Assembly: GCA_951804985.1 (NCBI GenBank)
Contig: OX638135.1
Coordinates: 40,763,564 to 40,827,563, forward strand
Reading direction: 5' to 3'
DNA length: 64,000 nucleotides
DNA from: Dryomyza anilis
Taxonomy: Eukaryota > Arthropoda > Insecta > Diptera > Dryomyzidae
The translations under genes and the position numbers were made by a program. Numbering within the stretch: position 1 is the stretch's first letter; each line of letters opens with the position of its first letter. This document shows positions 54,087-62,999 of this stretch, in pieces. Below the pieces are notes generated by a model that searched no databases, had not been told where the DNA came from, and saw only the letters and a list, made by a program, of their open reading frames with translations.

Positions 54087-55799
54087 CATATCGTCACTGT
54101 CATGCCAAAGGGGCGAATGTGCATTTTTAAAAATGTTGATAAATAAAATTTTAAAGTTTGAAAGTTTAATGTTTAAAAATAAGAAAAATTTAGTTTTTTT
54201 TTAAATTTTTTCTGTTATTTTGGTTTATTCATGAATTATTATAACGTATATAAAATATCTTTGGATTTGGACAACTTACTGAATTATAAATAGGAATTTT
54301 GTGGGGCTATATCCTGACCAAAACGCAAATATTTTTGTTTTTTATGCTATAACTTTTTATTCGCTCATAATAAAATAGTGATGTTAAGGAATTAATTGTT
54401 TGTTTTTAAAGCACCTATCTATTGGCATCATTATATTTTTCCAAACATTAATTTGCCATTTGTTATTTGCAGGAAATTTTTTGGCAAATTTAAATAACGA
54501 TAGGTGCTTTAAAAACAAACAATAAATGCCTTTACACCACTATTTTATCTCGTACCAATAAATAGTTATGGCGAAAAAGGAAAGATTCGACCTTTTGGCA
54601 TGACAAGATTTTCAATTTTTCGAATTTCTTTGTTTTTTTGCTATAACTTTTTATTGGTTCAAGATAAAATAGTAGTTTAAAGGAATTAATTGTCTGTTTT
54701 TAAAGCGCCAATCGATAGGTGCTTTAAAAACAGACAATTAATACCTTTAAACTACTATTTTATCTTGAACCAATAAAAAGTTATAGCAAAAAAACAAAGA
54801 AATTGGAAAAATTGAAAATCTTGTCATGCCAAAAGGTCGAATCTTTCCTTTTTCGCCATAACTATTTATTGGTACGAGATAAAATAGTGGTGTAAAGGCA
54901 TTTATTGTTTGTTTTTAAAGCACCTATCGATCTGCATCATTAATTAAAAATGTTTTCTTGCAAATAACAAAAATTCGAAAAATTGAAAATCTTGTCATGC
55001 CAAAAGGGCGAATCTTTCCTTTTTCGCCATAACTATTTATTGGTACGAGATAAAACAATGGTGTGAAAGCATTTATTGTTTGTTTTTAAAGCACCTATCA
55101 ATCTGCATCATTAATAAAAAATATTTTGTCAAACATTAATTTGCCATTTGTTATTTGCAGGAAAAAATGTTTGGCAAAATATTTTTAAATAATGATGCAG
55201 ATCGATAGGTGCAAACAATCAATGCCTTTATATCACTATATTATCTCGTACCATTAAATAGTTATGGCGAAAAAGGAAAGATTCGCCCTTTTGGCATGAC
55301 AAGATTTTCAATTTTTCCAATTTCTTCGTTTTTTTGCTATAATTTTTTATTGGTGCAAGATATTATAGTAGTGTTGAGGTATTAATTGTTTGTTTTTAAA
55401 GCACCTATCGAAATGCATCATTATTTAAAAATATTTTGTCAAACATTTTTTCCTGCAAATAACAAATGGCAAATTAATGTTTGACAAAATATTTTTAATT
55501 AATGATGCAGATCGATAGGTGCTTTAAAAACAAACAATAAATGTCTTTACACTACTATTTTATCTCGTACCAATAAATAGTTATGGCGAAAAAGGAAAGA
55601 TTCGCCCTTTTGGCATGACAAGATTTTCAATTTTTCAAATTCGCCCTTTTGGTTTTGACTTTTGTGGCTAGAAATATCCAACAAAACGACACGCGATTTT
55701 AACACAGTATACTTGAGGAAAAACTACATTCAAAAATGTAAAAAAACGCAAATGCCAAAAATTGCACATTCGCCCCTTTGGCATGATAGTGACGATATG
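54087..55799. mobile_element. Modular foldback element
   Basis: Outer ends CATATCGTCACTGTCATGCC and GGCATGATAGTGACGATATG form about 39-bp inverted repeats. The inside is a mosaic of one module in alternating orientation: GGCATGACAAGATTTTCAAT, CTATAACTTTTTATTGG, AGATAAAATAGT, GTTTTTAAAGCACCTATCGA, ATTTGCCATTTGTTATTTGC. Plus copies begin near 54490, 55190 and 55480, minus copies near 54350, 54620, 54970 and 55360. Adjacent opposite copies would fold into several stems. No ORF. Confidence 0.82.
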
Positions 55800-55812
55800 A
55801 ACAATACTATGC

Positions 55813-56178
55813 TGTAAGGTACCCAATGTACATCACTATATTTTATTCTATGTTTTTAATTGTCAAAAGAGTTATGTCAAATCTATGTCATAATGATAAA
55901 TGTCAAACTAGGATTAATGTCAAACTAGGATTAAGTATAAATAGAATGTTTTTATTATAATAAAGTCTATTGTAAATAATGAGCCAACTAATCGGCATCT
56001 TTTATATTTACTAAACCAAATCATCGGCGAGAACATTGAGCTTGCCTTGGCGCTTTTTAGTGCCGGCATCCCAGATCATAGGCCAGTGGCGTTTATAAGC
56101 GCCGGAAATCTCACAAGGCAGGACCTAAACCAATTTAATCATTTATTAAAACATCAGCCCCTAACGTCCATCATTACA
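55813..56178 (+). repeat. 5' LTR (366 bp)
   Basis: TGTAAGGTACCC ... CCATCATTACA. It includes TATAAATAGAATG at about 55938 (TATA-like) and AATAAAG at about 55961 (poly(A)-signal-like). Compared with the 3' LTR it has an extra tandem GTCAAACTAGGATTA unit and an extra 18-bp patch near 56128. It ends directly against the primer-binding site. Confidence 0.88.
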
Positions 56179-56541
56179 TGGCGATCTTGCCAAATTTGGT
56201 ACGTGTCAGGCGCACCAGCAATCGACGTCCCGCGCTACACCGCTGCGCCAATTTCAAAGCAGCAACCGCAGCCGATGACGCTGGACGAATACAAAAAGCG
56301 GCAACAACAGAATAGAGACAGACGGCTGACACAAATTCCGGTCACAGAAAAACCGAAGCACAGAAGAGGAGGCCGACTTGTGTACCTGCGTCGACAACTT
56401 GCGACATTTAAGCGCATCGTGAACGCCGAGACCCCACCACCGTGGCAGCAGGCCAGCAGCATTTGGCGACAAATTGACGCGATTGAAGCCGAGCTCGAAG
56501 AAAGGAGAAAAATGCAAACAACACAACAAGAAACCAACTAA
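56035..56541 (+). CDS. LTR-spanning ORF of unknown function
   Basis: The frame is open from within the 5' LTR, through the LTR end and primer-binding site, to TAA at 56539-56541. In the 3' LTR the frame begins ATGGAGCTTGCC (ATG at 62762). In the 5' LTR that ATG is ATT (56035-56037), so this copy would start at a non-ATG codon or further on, and the protein is probably no longer made. About 165 residues: a hydrophobic-neutral N-terminus (ALFSAGIPDHRPVAF), a Gln/Arg-rich middle (KKRQQQNRDRR), a basic patch (KHRRGGRLVYLRRQL) and a Glu/Arg helix (IDAIEAELEERRK). The composition suits a nucleic-acid-binding structural protein. I do not recognise the family. GC content is clearly higher than in the following internal region. 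Confidence 0.6.
   Translation: MELALALFSAGIPDHRPVAFISAGNLTRQDLNQFNHLLKHQPLTSIITWRSCQIWYVSGAPAIDVPRYTAAPISKQQPQPMTLDEYKKRQQQNRDRRLTQIPVTEKPKHRRGGRLVYLRRQLATFKRIVNAETPPPWQQASSIWRQIDAIEAELEERRKMQTTQQETN
56179..56193 (+). promoter_or_regulatory. Primer-binding site
   Basis: TGGCGATCTTGCCAA begins directly after the LTR's terminal CA. TGGCGA is the usual start of a sequence complementary to a tRNA 3' CCA end. The tRNA species is not certain (Arg-type primers start TGGCGACC). The bases also code within the LTR-spanning ORF. Confidence 0.6.
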
Positions 56542-56981
56542 AAATGTAATACGAAAAAAAATGAACACAAAAAAACCAGAGAAATAAAAAAAACAATGAA
56601 TTAAAATATTAAAATTATTTTCACTGTATATAAATTATATTTGTACGATAATTCACAATATAAATATTTACAAAGTAAACACATATTAAAATTTACACAA
56701 GAAAAAAAACTAAACTATACACTTAACACTAAAGAAAAACATAAAATAACATAAAGTAAAACACGTGGCTCAAACGTCAAAACTGTCATAGAGCGAAACG
56801 CGGCGAATTGAAAAGCACAAGGTGCACACAAAATAAATAAAAAGTCATTTTTACATATAAACAAAATAAAAATAAAATTAATATGAAAAAGAAATATATA
56901 AAATAAAATATAAAATAAATTAAAAAAATATATATATAAAAATATATTTTCAAAAAAACAAATATAATAGAAATAAAAAAC
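56542..56981 (+). other. A-rich spacer between the two 5' ORFs
   Basis: About 440 bp, extremely A-rich on the plus strand, without ORFs. It could be an untranslated leader for the RING ORF. Confidence 0.5.
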
Positions 56982-57179
56982 ATGGACAATTCAAGTCCAC
57001 TAAATTTAATTTGCAGCATATGCAATTTTGAAATGAAAGAGAATGAACTCATAACAACTACATTATGTAGCCATAATTACCATTTAAATTGTTTCAATGA
57101 TTATTGTTTAGAATCGCAAACTTGTCCCACTTGTAATGAATACATAATGGTGTGGTTCAGCGAGAGCGAAAAAGAATAA
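56982..57179 (+). CDS. Small RING-H2 zinc-finger protein within the LTR element
   Basis: 65 residues from a true ATG in an AAAACATGG context to TAA. All eight zinc ligands of a RING-H2 finger are present: C11, C14, C29, H31, H34, C37, C48 and C51 (CSIC ... CSHNYHLNC ... CPTC). RING-H2 domains are usually E3 ubiquitin ligases that recruit an E2 enzyme. Here the protein is little more than the finger, with a short acidic tail (SESEKE). It sits between the 5' LTR and gag, on the element's coding strand, and is undamaged while gag and pol are broken. I know of no standard Ty3/gypsy gene of this kind; it may be a captured host gene. Confidence 0.72.
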   Translation: MDNSSPLNLICSICNFEMKENELITTTLCSHNYHLNCFNDYCLESQTCPTCNEYIMVWFSESEKE

Positions 57180-57609
57180 TGGACAGAAATCACTAGATGG
57201 TATTTTGATCGCATCGTATTTTAAAAATTAATTTTTACATATTTTTTGTATCGAAACAAAATTTTTTTTTTCAAAAGTAAAATTTCCAATAAATTTTTTA
57301 ATGTATTTGTAACTCGTAATTCAGTTTCACCAAATTGTCTCTAGTTTTTGAGATATATACCATTTTTCGAAAATCGTAAAAACTATATCCCAAAATCAAT
57401 ATCTCAAAAACTAGAGTCAATATAATAAAACTGACGCCATTTTAGAAATCAGAGTTAGAAATAGATTCAAGAATTATTGCAACTTTTACTATCGAACAAA
57501 AAAATTTTTTTTTTCATACAAAAAATAAATAAAAATTTGGAAATTTATTTTTTAAAATATGATGCCATCAAAATACCATCTTGAAATTTGGCATGAGCAT
57601 TTATATTAA

Positions 57610-57975
57610 ATCAAACAAATTACACGATTTTTCAGAATTGTTAAAAAGGTCCTTTTTAATGACATCTATTTTGAAGTGCAGGGATAATGACCACAGGCCA
57701 CATGTTCACGTTTAGAAGTTACAACATAATTTTTCTAAAAGCTCATTCTATTAGCTTTAAAACGAGCCATCAGCAGTTTCTAGCATTTCTAGTTCAAGAG
57801 ATATTTAAATATGAACCACCATACAAAACTGATTTTTAGCCCATTTTTTGTAACTTTGAGCCACTGTATCTCTGGAAGTAGTGAGTACCCTTTATCAGTT
57901 GCCTAAATTTTATTGAAATCGAAAAGATAAAATCTCAAATTTGACTTTTTTTGGTCGATTTGGATTGGAATGGCA
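57610..57975 (-). repeat. Truncated copy of the GGGCCATTCCACACC MITE
   Basis: GATCGACC-type end TTGGTCGATTTGGATTGGAA at the right and the GTCCTTTTTAATGACATC region at the left correspond to the reverse of 31322 to about 31700. It lies between the RING ORF and gag, so it is a later insertion or an old part of the element. Confidence 0.68.
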
Positions 57976-58118
57976 CATATATTAATTTATACACAAGAAC
58001 TAATAACTACAATATGAAAACAAAAATTAAAAATGTACATAGATCTCTTTTAAAATTTAAGCTTTGCATTATATAAAATCAAATTATAATATTTAATTAA
58101 TATCAAAATATAAAATGA

Positions 58119-58943
58119 ATGGAATCCATAAGAGAATATGTGTAAGAGTTAAAGAAACTCGAGAGTAGTTTAAAAAAGAGCAAGGATAGAGTTTATAGAA
58201 AAGATTACATAAAGAAAAAAATAGAAAGATTCAAAATTTTAGAGGAAAATTTAAATAATATCAAAACTGATGATAAAGATTACATAGCGCATAAAGCTGA
58301 TATTTTAAAACAGCTTAGGGTTTTAAAAGAGAAAATAAAAAGTTTACGCATAAGAGAAGATTCAAAAAGAGATAAAATTGAAACTGAGTGTGATTTAGAT
58401 TTATCCACCGTTTGGAATGAAGAAAATTTGCAAAATATGGCTCACTTCGATATATCTATGGTAGGTAAAAAACTACAAATTTTTAAAGGCGCAATTAAAT
58501 ATTTAGATGATTTTATCATACAGGCGGAGCTATTGCATGATTTATTGGTTGAAGATGATAAACCATTATTCATTAAGTTCGTATACAATTTTAAACTAAC
58601 AGCTCAAGTACGTACCATTTTGGGTCATTCTAATAGACCTACAACATTTTCAGATTTTAAAAAAGCAAAGTTTATGTGTCGAATAGATTATGGGACATTT
58701 ACAATTGCGTCCAATATAAATAACCAAGAGTTTATTTTACCAATGATTTCAAAACAATTATATACAACAAATATTATTATACCAGCAAGGTCAGAATCAA
58801 TTGTGCCTCTTAATATTAATACAAATGAAGACAGTATAGTATTAAGTGAAGAAATATCGAAAGGCATATTTTTAGGAAACAGCTTAATACCATCAAAAGG
58901 AGTAGCACATGTAAAAAAATTAAATACCACTAATACTGATTAA
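58119..58943 (+). pseudogene. gag: Ty3/gypsy Gag, protease region missing
   Basis: The frame opens at ATG 58119 (MESIREYV), meets a TAA at about 58143, then runs open to 58943. It has a long Lys/Glu-rich coiled-coil N-terminus (KKSKDRVYRKDYIKKKIERF ... LKEKIKSLRIRED), followed by a capsid-like part (FKGAIKYLDDFIIQAELLHD ... RTILGHSN). After KAKF the text jumps to the linker that normally follows protease (RSESIVPLNINTNE ... EEISKGIFLGNSL). Zinc knuckles and protease are therefore deleted near 58670. Confidence 0.72.
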
Positions 58944-58989
58944 ATTTTAAAAAGTCTCAATTGTAAAGTACAACCTTTAAAAAATTATA

Positions 58990-60335
58990 ATATTTTTTCT
59001 TAGAATGAAATAAATACAAAAAATGAGAACAGGCTACATACTCTATTGGAGAATTTAGACATAGGTAGTAGCGATCCAGTTGCAAAAAAATCATTAATTA
59101 ATATTTTTAAAGAATATCAGGATATTTTTCATCTCTCTGGAGAGGAACTTAGTGTAAATAATTTTTAAACACAACAAATACAAACAACAGATTTAACACC
59201 CGTTTATATAAAAAATTATAGACTTCCGCAAACGCAAATGAAAGAGATAAATGAGCAAGACAATCAATTATTAGTCGACGACATTATTGAGCATTCGGTG
59301 AGTCCGTACAACTCACCATTGCTCGTAGTACCCAAGAAATTAACTACTGATGAAAAGAAATTGCGTTTAGTCGTAGATTTTCGAAAGTTAAACTATAAAA
59401 TCGTTAACGATAAATTTCCTTTAACAAGAATAGAAGATGTGCTCGACAAGTTAGGAAGAGCAAAATCCTTTTCAACATTGGACATGACTAGTTCATTCCA
59501 CCAGATAAATTTGGATGAGGGCTCGAGACCTCTGACATCTTTTCCCACTGGAAATGGTAATTTTCAATTTAAAAGATTACTTTTTGGTTTGAAAATATCT
59601 TCTAATAGTTTTCAAAGAATGCTTACGATCACATTAATACCACAGATGCAGAAGCTTTTCTATTCGTCGATGATATCATTGTTTTTGGATGTAAGTAGTT
59701 TGAAACATCACAATGATAATTTAACAAAAGTATTTCATAGATTGAGAAAATTTAATTTAAAACTTAATGCGAATAAATGCAGTTTCTTAAAGGCTGAGGT
59801 CGTATATCTCGGTCATCTTATAACTAATAATGGAATCAAAACTGATCCACCTAAAAACAATGTAGTAAAAAATTATCCAATCCCTGAAAATGTAGATGAA
59901 GTAAGGAGACTTGTGACTTTTTGTAATTATAACAGACGTTTTATTCCAAACTTTGCAGATATAGCAAAAAATTTAAACGCTCTTTTAAAGAAAAACATGA
60001 AGTTTGTTTGGGACAAAAATTGTCAAGAAACTTCAATACATTAAAATCACAACTTATCAATCCACCAATTTTACAATATCCAGATTTTAGCAAACCATTT
60101 GTGATAACCACAGATGCGTCTAATTATGCATTAGGAGCAGTATTGTCACAAAGTGACGTTGGTTACGATTTACCAATTTCATACGCAAGCAAGTCCCTAT
60201 CGAAGCATGACTTGAATAAACCAATAATAGAGAAGGAACTTTTAGCTATCCACTGGGGTATAAATTTCTTTAGACCATACCTCTATGGTAGGAAATTTTC
60301 TGTAATCACTGACCATAGACCATTTTTTTTTTTTA
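58990..60335 (+). pseudogene. pol: Ty3/gypsy reverse transcriptase and RNase H start
   Basis: The frame reads INIFKEYQDIFHLSGEELS, a stop at 59166-59168, then YRLPQTQMKEINEQ and RT: NSPLLVVPKK, LRLVVDFRKLN, SFSTLDMTSSFHQI. Two compensating one-base shifts near 59650-59695 put the catalytic box (FVDD) out of the main frame. After KANKCSFLKAEVVYLGHL and the tether a further shift at about 60030 leads into RNase H (ITTDASNYALGAVLSQ ... SVITDHRPF). It stops where the LINE fragment is inserted. Confidence 0.85.
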
Positions 60336-61198
60336 ATGTGGGATAAAAAATAGAGCCACAGCACTCAGACAGGGTTATATCCATTGTGCTGTGACCCAGT
60401 TCCCTGGGTTTTAATGATACTTCTTAGATTCATTATTGAATCTAAGAAGGCTATTGTGTGATAGAGAGTGAAGCTGATCCTCTCTCATCACGTCTGTGCC
60501 AAAGATCTGCCTTCTAATTTTAGAAAATGCTGGACAGTCACAGAGATAGTGCTCTGTGGTGCCAGTTTCTTCGTAGCAGGCAGAACATAAGGCGCTTTCG
60601 GCCAGGCCGATTGCGTTCATGTGTTTTTCACATGCGTTGTGTCCCGTTAGAAGTCCCGTCAGTTTTCTGCACTCCTTTCTACTTAAGGAAAGTAGAAACG
60701 AGGCCGATCTTTTGGTTATCGTCGGTGTCATGAGCTTGGAGAATCTGCATTTCGTCTCATTCAGCCATCTGCTCTTGTGTGCGGAGGCGACCCAAGAGCT
60801 GATGACGAATTTCCCCGTAGATGCAGGTAGTCCAAGCACAGGTTCTGGTCCAAATGGATTATCCTCAGATCCAGCACGTTCTAGTTCGTCAGATGTTTCA
60901 TTGCCCGAAACTCCTTTATGGCCCGGCACCCAAATCAGTTTCAGTGTATTTTATTTACCAACACAATTGAGACGTGATCTGCATTGAAGTACAATTTTGG
61001 ATGTGATGACCTGGTTGTTCAAAGCCATAAGAGCAGCCTGACTATCGCTGCAAACTGATATAGCCCTGTTCTGCCATCTATTATCCGCAATGTAGTCCAT
61101 AGCCATAAGTATAGCATAGACTTCGGCTTGAAATACCGAGGCATTGTCGCCATAGACCATTAGTATCACTTTTCTCGCATAGGAATCCGTCGTCAAAA
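60336..61198 (-). mobile_element. LINE 3' fragment (RNase H + zinc knuckle) inserted in pol
   Basis: Minus ORFs 61196-60951 and 60929-60411 encode an RNase H of non-LTR type (AEVYAILMAMDYIADN, SDSQAALMAL, then MPGHKGVSGNETSDELERAG). They are followed by a C-terminal Cys/His motif (CSACYEETGTTEHYLCDC), the layout of I/Jockey-like LINEs with RNase H. A T-run at about 60323-60334 (poly-A on the minus strand) marks its 3' end, next to the broken RNase H of the host element. One frameshift lies near 60940. No target duplication is evident. Confidence 0.82.
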
Positions 61199-62425
61199 AT
61201 GACTAGAATCAGAATGGATTTATGTGATTACGATTTTGAGATTATATATAAGAAAGGAAAGATGAACACCAATGCAGATACATTGTCAAGTATAGTACTT
61301 AATAGCGAATCATTAAAAGCAATGATACCCACCGGAAATGAAACTAGAAATGATTTAATTTTAGCAGTAACTAGAAATATGCATATAAAATTGCATTCAG
61401 ACGGGAATGACAACAACAAAATTAAGGAGTGCATATCCGAGCAAAAGCTTGATAAACTTTTCATATGGGATTGTACATCCATTTCCAGATTTGAAAAATG
61501 TAAGAAAACTAAGGTTTTTACCACACGGTTCTGGAAGATGTAACATTGAAGTTAATAATTATGAAGTAGTAGCAAGATATAGCGAAAATCCACTGAGCAC
61601 ACAGCTGACTTTGGAGAAACTATCATCGAAAATGCAAAATTTAAAAATACACAAATTAGCTTTGAACAAGAAAGATATAATATTTTAATCTATGGCCATA
61701 GAGGAATTTAAAATAATATTTAACAAGTTGCAACAAGAGAGAAATAATTCAAAGATATTAATGTATGAGGAACCAAGAAGAATTTTATGCAAAGAAACAC
61801 AGGAAAAATTAATGAAATGGTATCATAATTCTACACATGGAGGTCATTTAGATGTTAGAAAAACAATTTTAACAGAGATATATATGGAAAGATATGAGCA
61901 AAAATATAAAAAATATGTACTTAATTGCGAACAATGTAAGATAAATAAACAAACGAAACATACGCAAGAGATTTTCACTTTAACAGACACGCCAGGAACA
62001 AGTTTTGAAGTAGTATCGATAGATACCGTAGGTCCTTTACGATTATCGAATCATTACAGATATATACTTACGGTTTTTGGAAAACTACCAACGATAAAAT
62101 TAATAAATGGAAAATAGAGTACAATATAGATTATTATGCACAAGAATTAAAACATAGATTGAAATTTTCATTTGAGAAAATAAAAAATTTAATAGAAGAG
62201 GTTAAAAAGAAAAGAATAGAGAAAAATCATGTTACAAATTCACTCATATTAGAGGTAGGAAAATTAGTATTAGTAAAAAACATTAATGGAATGAAAAATC
62301 AACCACCATATCGTGGACCATTTAAAGTAATTAAAAGAGAGGGAGTAAACTCAGTATTAGAAATTCTAGGTACATTAAAAAAATATCACAACAACATGTT
62401 AATGAAATGGATTATAATAAATTAA
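61199..62425 (+). pseudogene. pol: Ty3/gypsy RNase H end and integrase with deleted core
   Basis: 61199-61543 resumes RNase H (LCDYDFEIIYKKGKMNTNAD). 61692-62117 has the HHCC zinc finger (HNSTHGGHLDVRKT ... CEQCKINKQ) and the start of the catalytic core (VVSIDTVGPL, first Asp). The reading then jumps within LTVFGKLPT to the integrase C-terminus (62159-62425: LVLVKNINGM, YRGPFKVIKREGVNSVLEI, YHNNMLMKW). The second Asp and the Glu are gone, so the core is deleted near 62080. Confidence 0.82.
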
Positions 62426-62540
62426 AAATATATATATATATATATAAATATAAATATTGTTAATTTTAAGCTAAACAATCATTGTTAGTTTTAAGTTTAA
62501 AAATTATTATTTTTGATTGAATTATAAAAATTATAATTTT

Positions 62541-62556
62541 CACTTGAGGGTGAGGG
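62541..62556 (+). promoter_or_regulatory. Polypurine tract
   Basis: The purine-rich GAGGGTGAGGG directly precedes the TGTAAGG start of the 3' LTR, which fits a plus-strand primer. Confidence 0.75.
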
Positions 62557-62883
62557 TGTAAGGTACCCAATATACATCACTATATTTTATTCTATGTTTT
62601 TAATTGTCAAAAGAGTTATGTCATATCTATGTCAAAATGTTAAATGTCAAACTAGGATTAAGTATAAATAAAATGTTTCTATTATAATAAAGTCTATTGT
62701 AAATAATCAGCCAACTAATCGGCATCTTTTATATTTACTAAGCCAAATCATCGGCTAGAACATGGAGCTTGCCTTGGCGCTTTTTAGTGCCGGCATCCCA
62801 GATCATAGGCCAGTGGCGTTTATAAGGGCCGTCAATCTCACTAGGCAGGATTAAAACATCGGCCCCTAACGTCCATCATTACA
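62557..62883 (+). repeat. 3' LTR (327 bp)
   Basis: TGTAAGGTACCC ... CCATCATTACA, matching 55813-56178 apart from substitutions and two deletions (one GTCAAACTAGGATTA unit and about 18 bp). It contains the intact ATG (62762) of the LTR-spanning ORF. Confidence 0.9.
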
Positions 62884-62994
62884 TGGACATTAATCCTAGT
62901 TTGACATTTATCATTTTGACATAGATTTGACATAACTCTTTTGACAATTAAAAACATAGAATAAAATATAGTGATGTACATTGGGTACCTTACA
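62884..62994 (-). repeat. Inverted partial LTR (U3 end) fused to the 3' LTR
   Basis: About 111 bp that, read on the minus strand, begin TGTAAGGTACCCAATGTAC and run to GGATTAATGTC, as in the first part of the 5' LTR. The fusion point is directly after the 3' LTR's CATTACA. The outer end CCTTACA is followed by ATGC, as at the left end of the element. Confidence 0.9.
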
Positions 62995-62999
62995 ATGCG

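Larger units (their letters stand above)
55813..62994 (+). mobile_element. Ty3/gypsy LTR retrotransposon with extra 5' ORFs and an inverted LTR end
   Basis: 5' LTR 55813-56178, primer-binding site, an LTR-spanning ORF, a RING-H2 ORF, gag, pol (no protease found), polypurine tract, 3' LTR 62557-62883, then an inverted copy of the LTR 5' part (62884-62994). ATGC flanks the whole at 55809-55812 and 62995-62998. Pol is broken by stops, frameshifts and a LINE fragment, and the integrase core is deleted. A MITE relic sits before gag. Confidence 0.88.

Noticed and set aside
56235..56596. Overlapping minus ORFs of 60-104 residues
   Set aside because: Antisense of the LTR-spanning ORF; Cys/Phe-rich text is the mirror of its Gln/Lys codons.
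61228..61524. 98-residue minus ORF
   Set aside because: Antisense of the Ty3/gypsy RNase H end.
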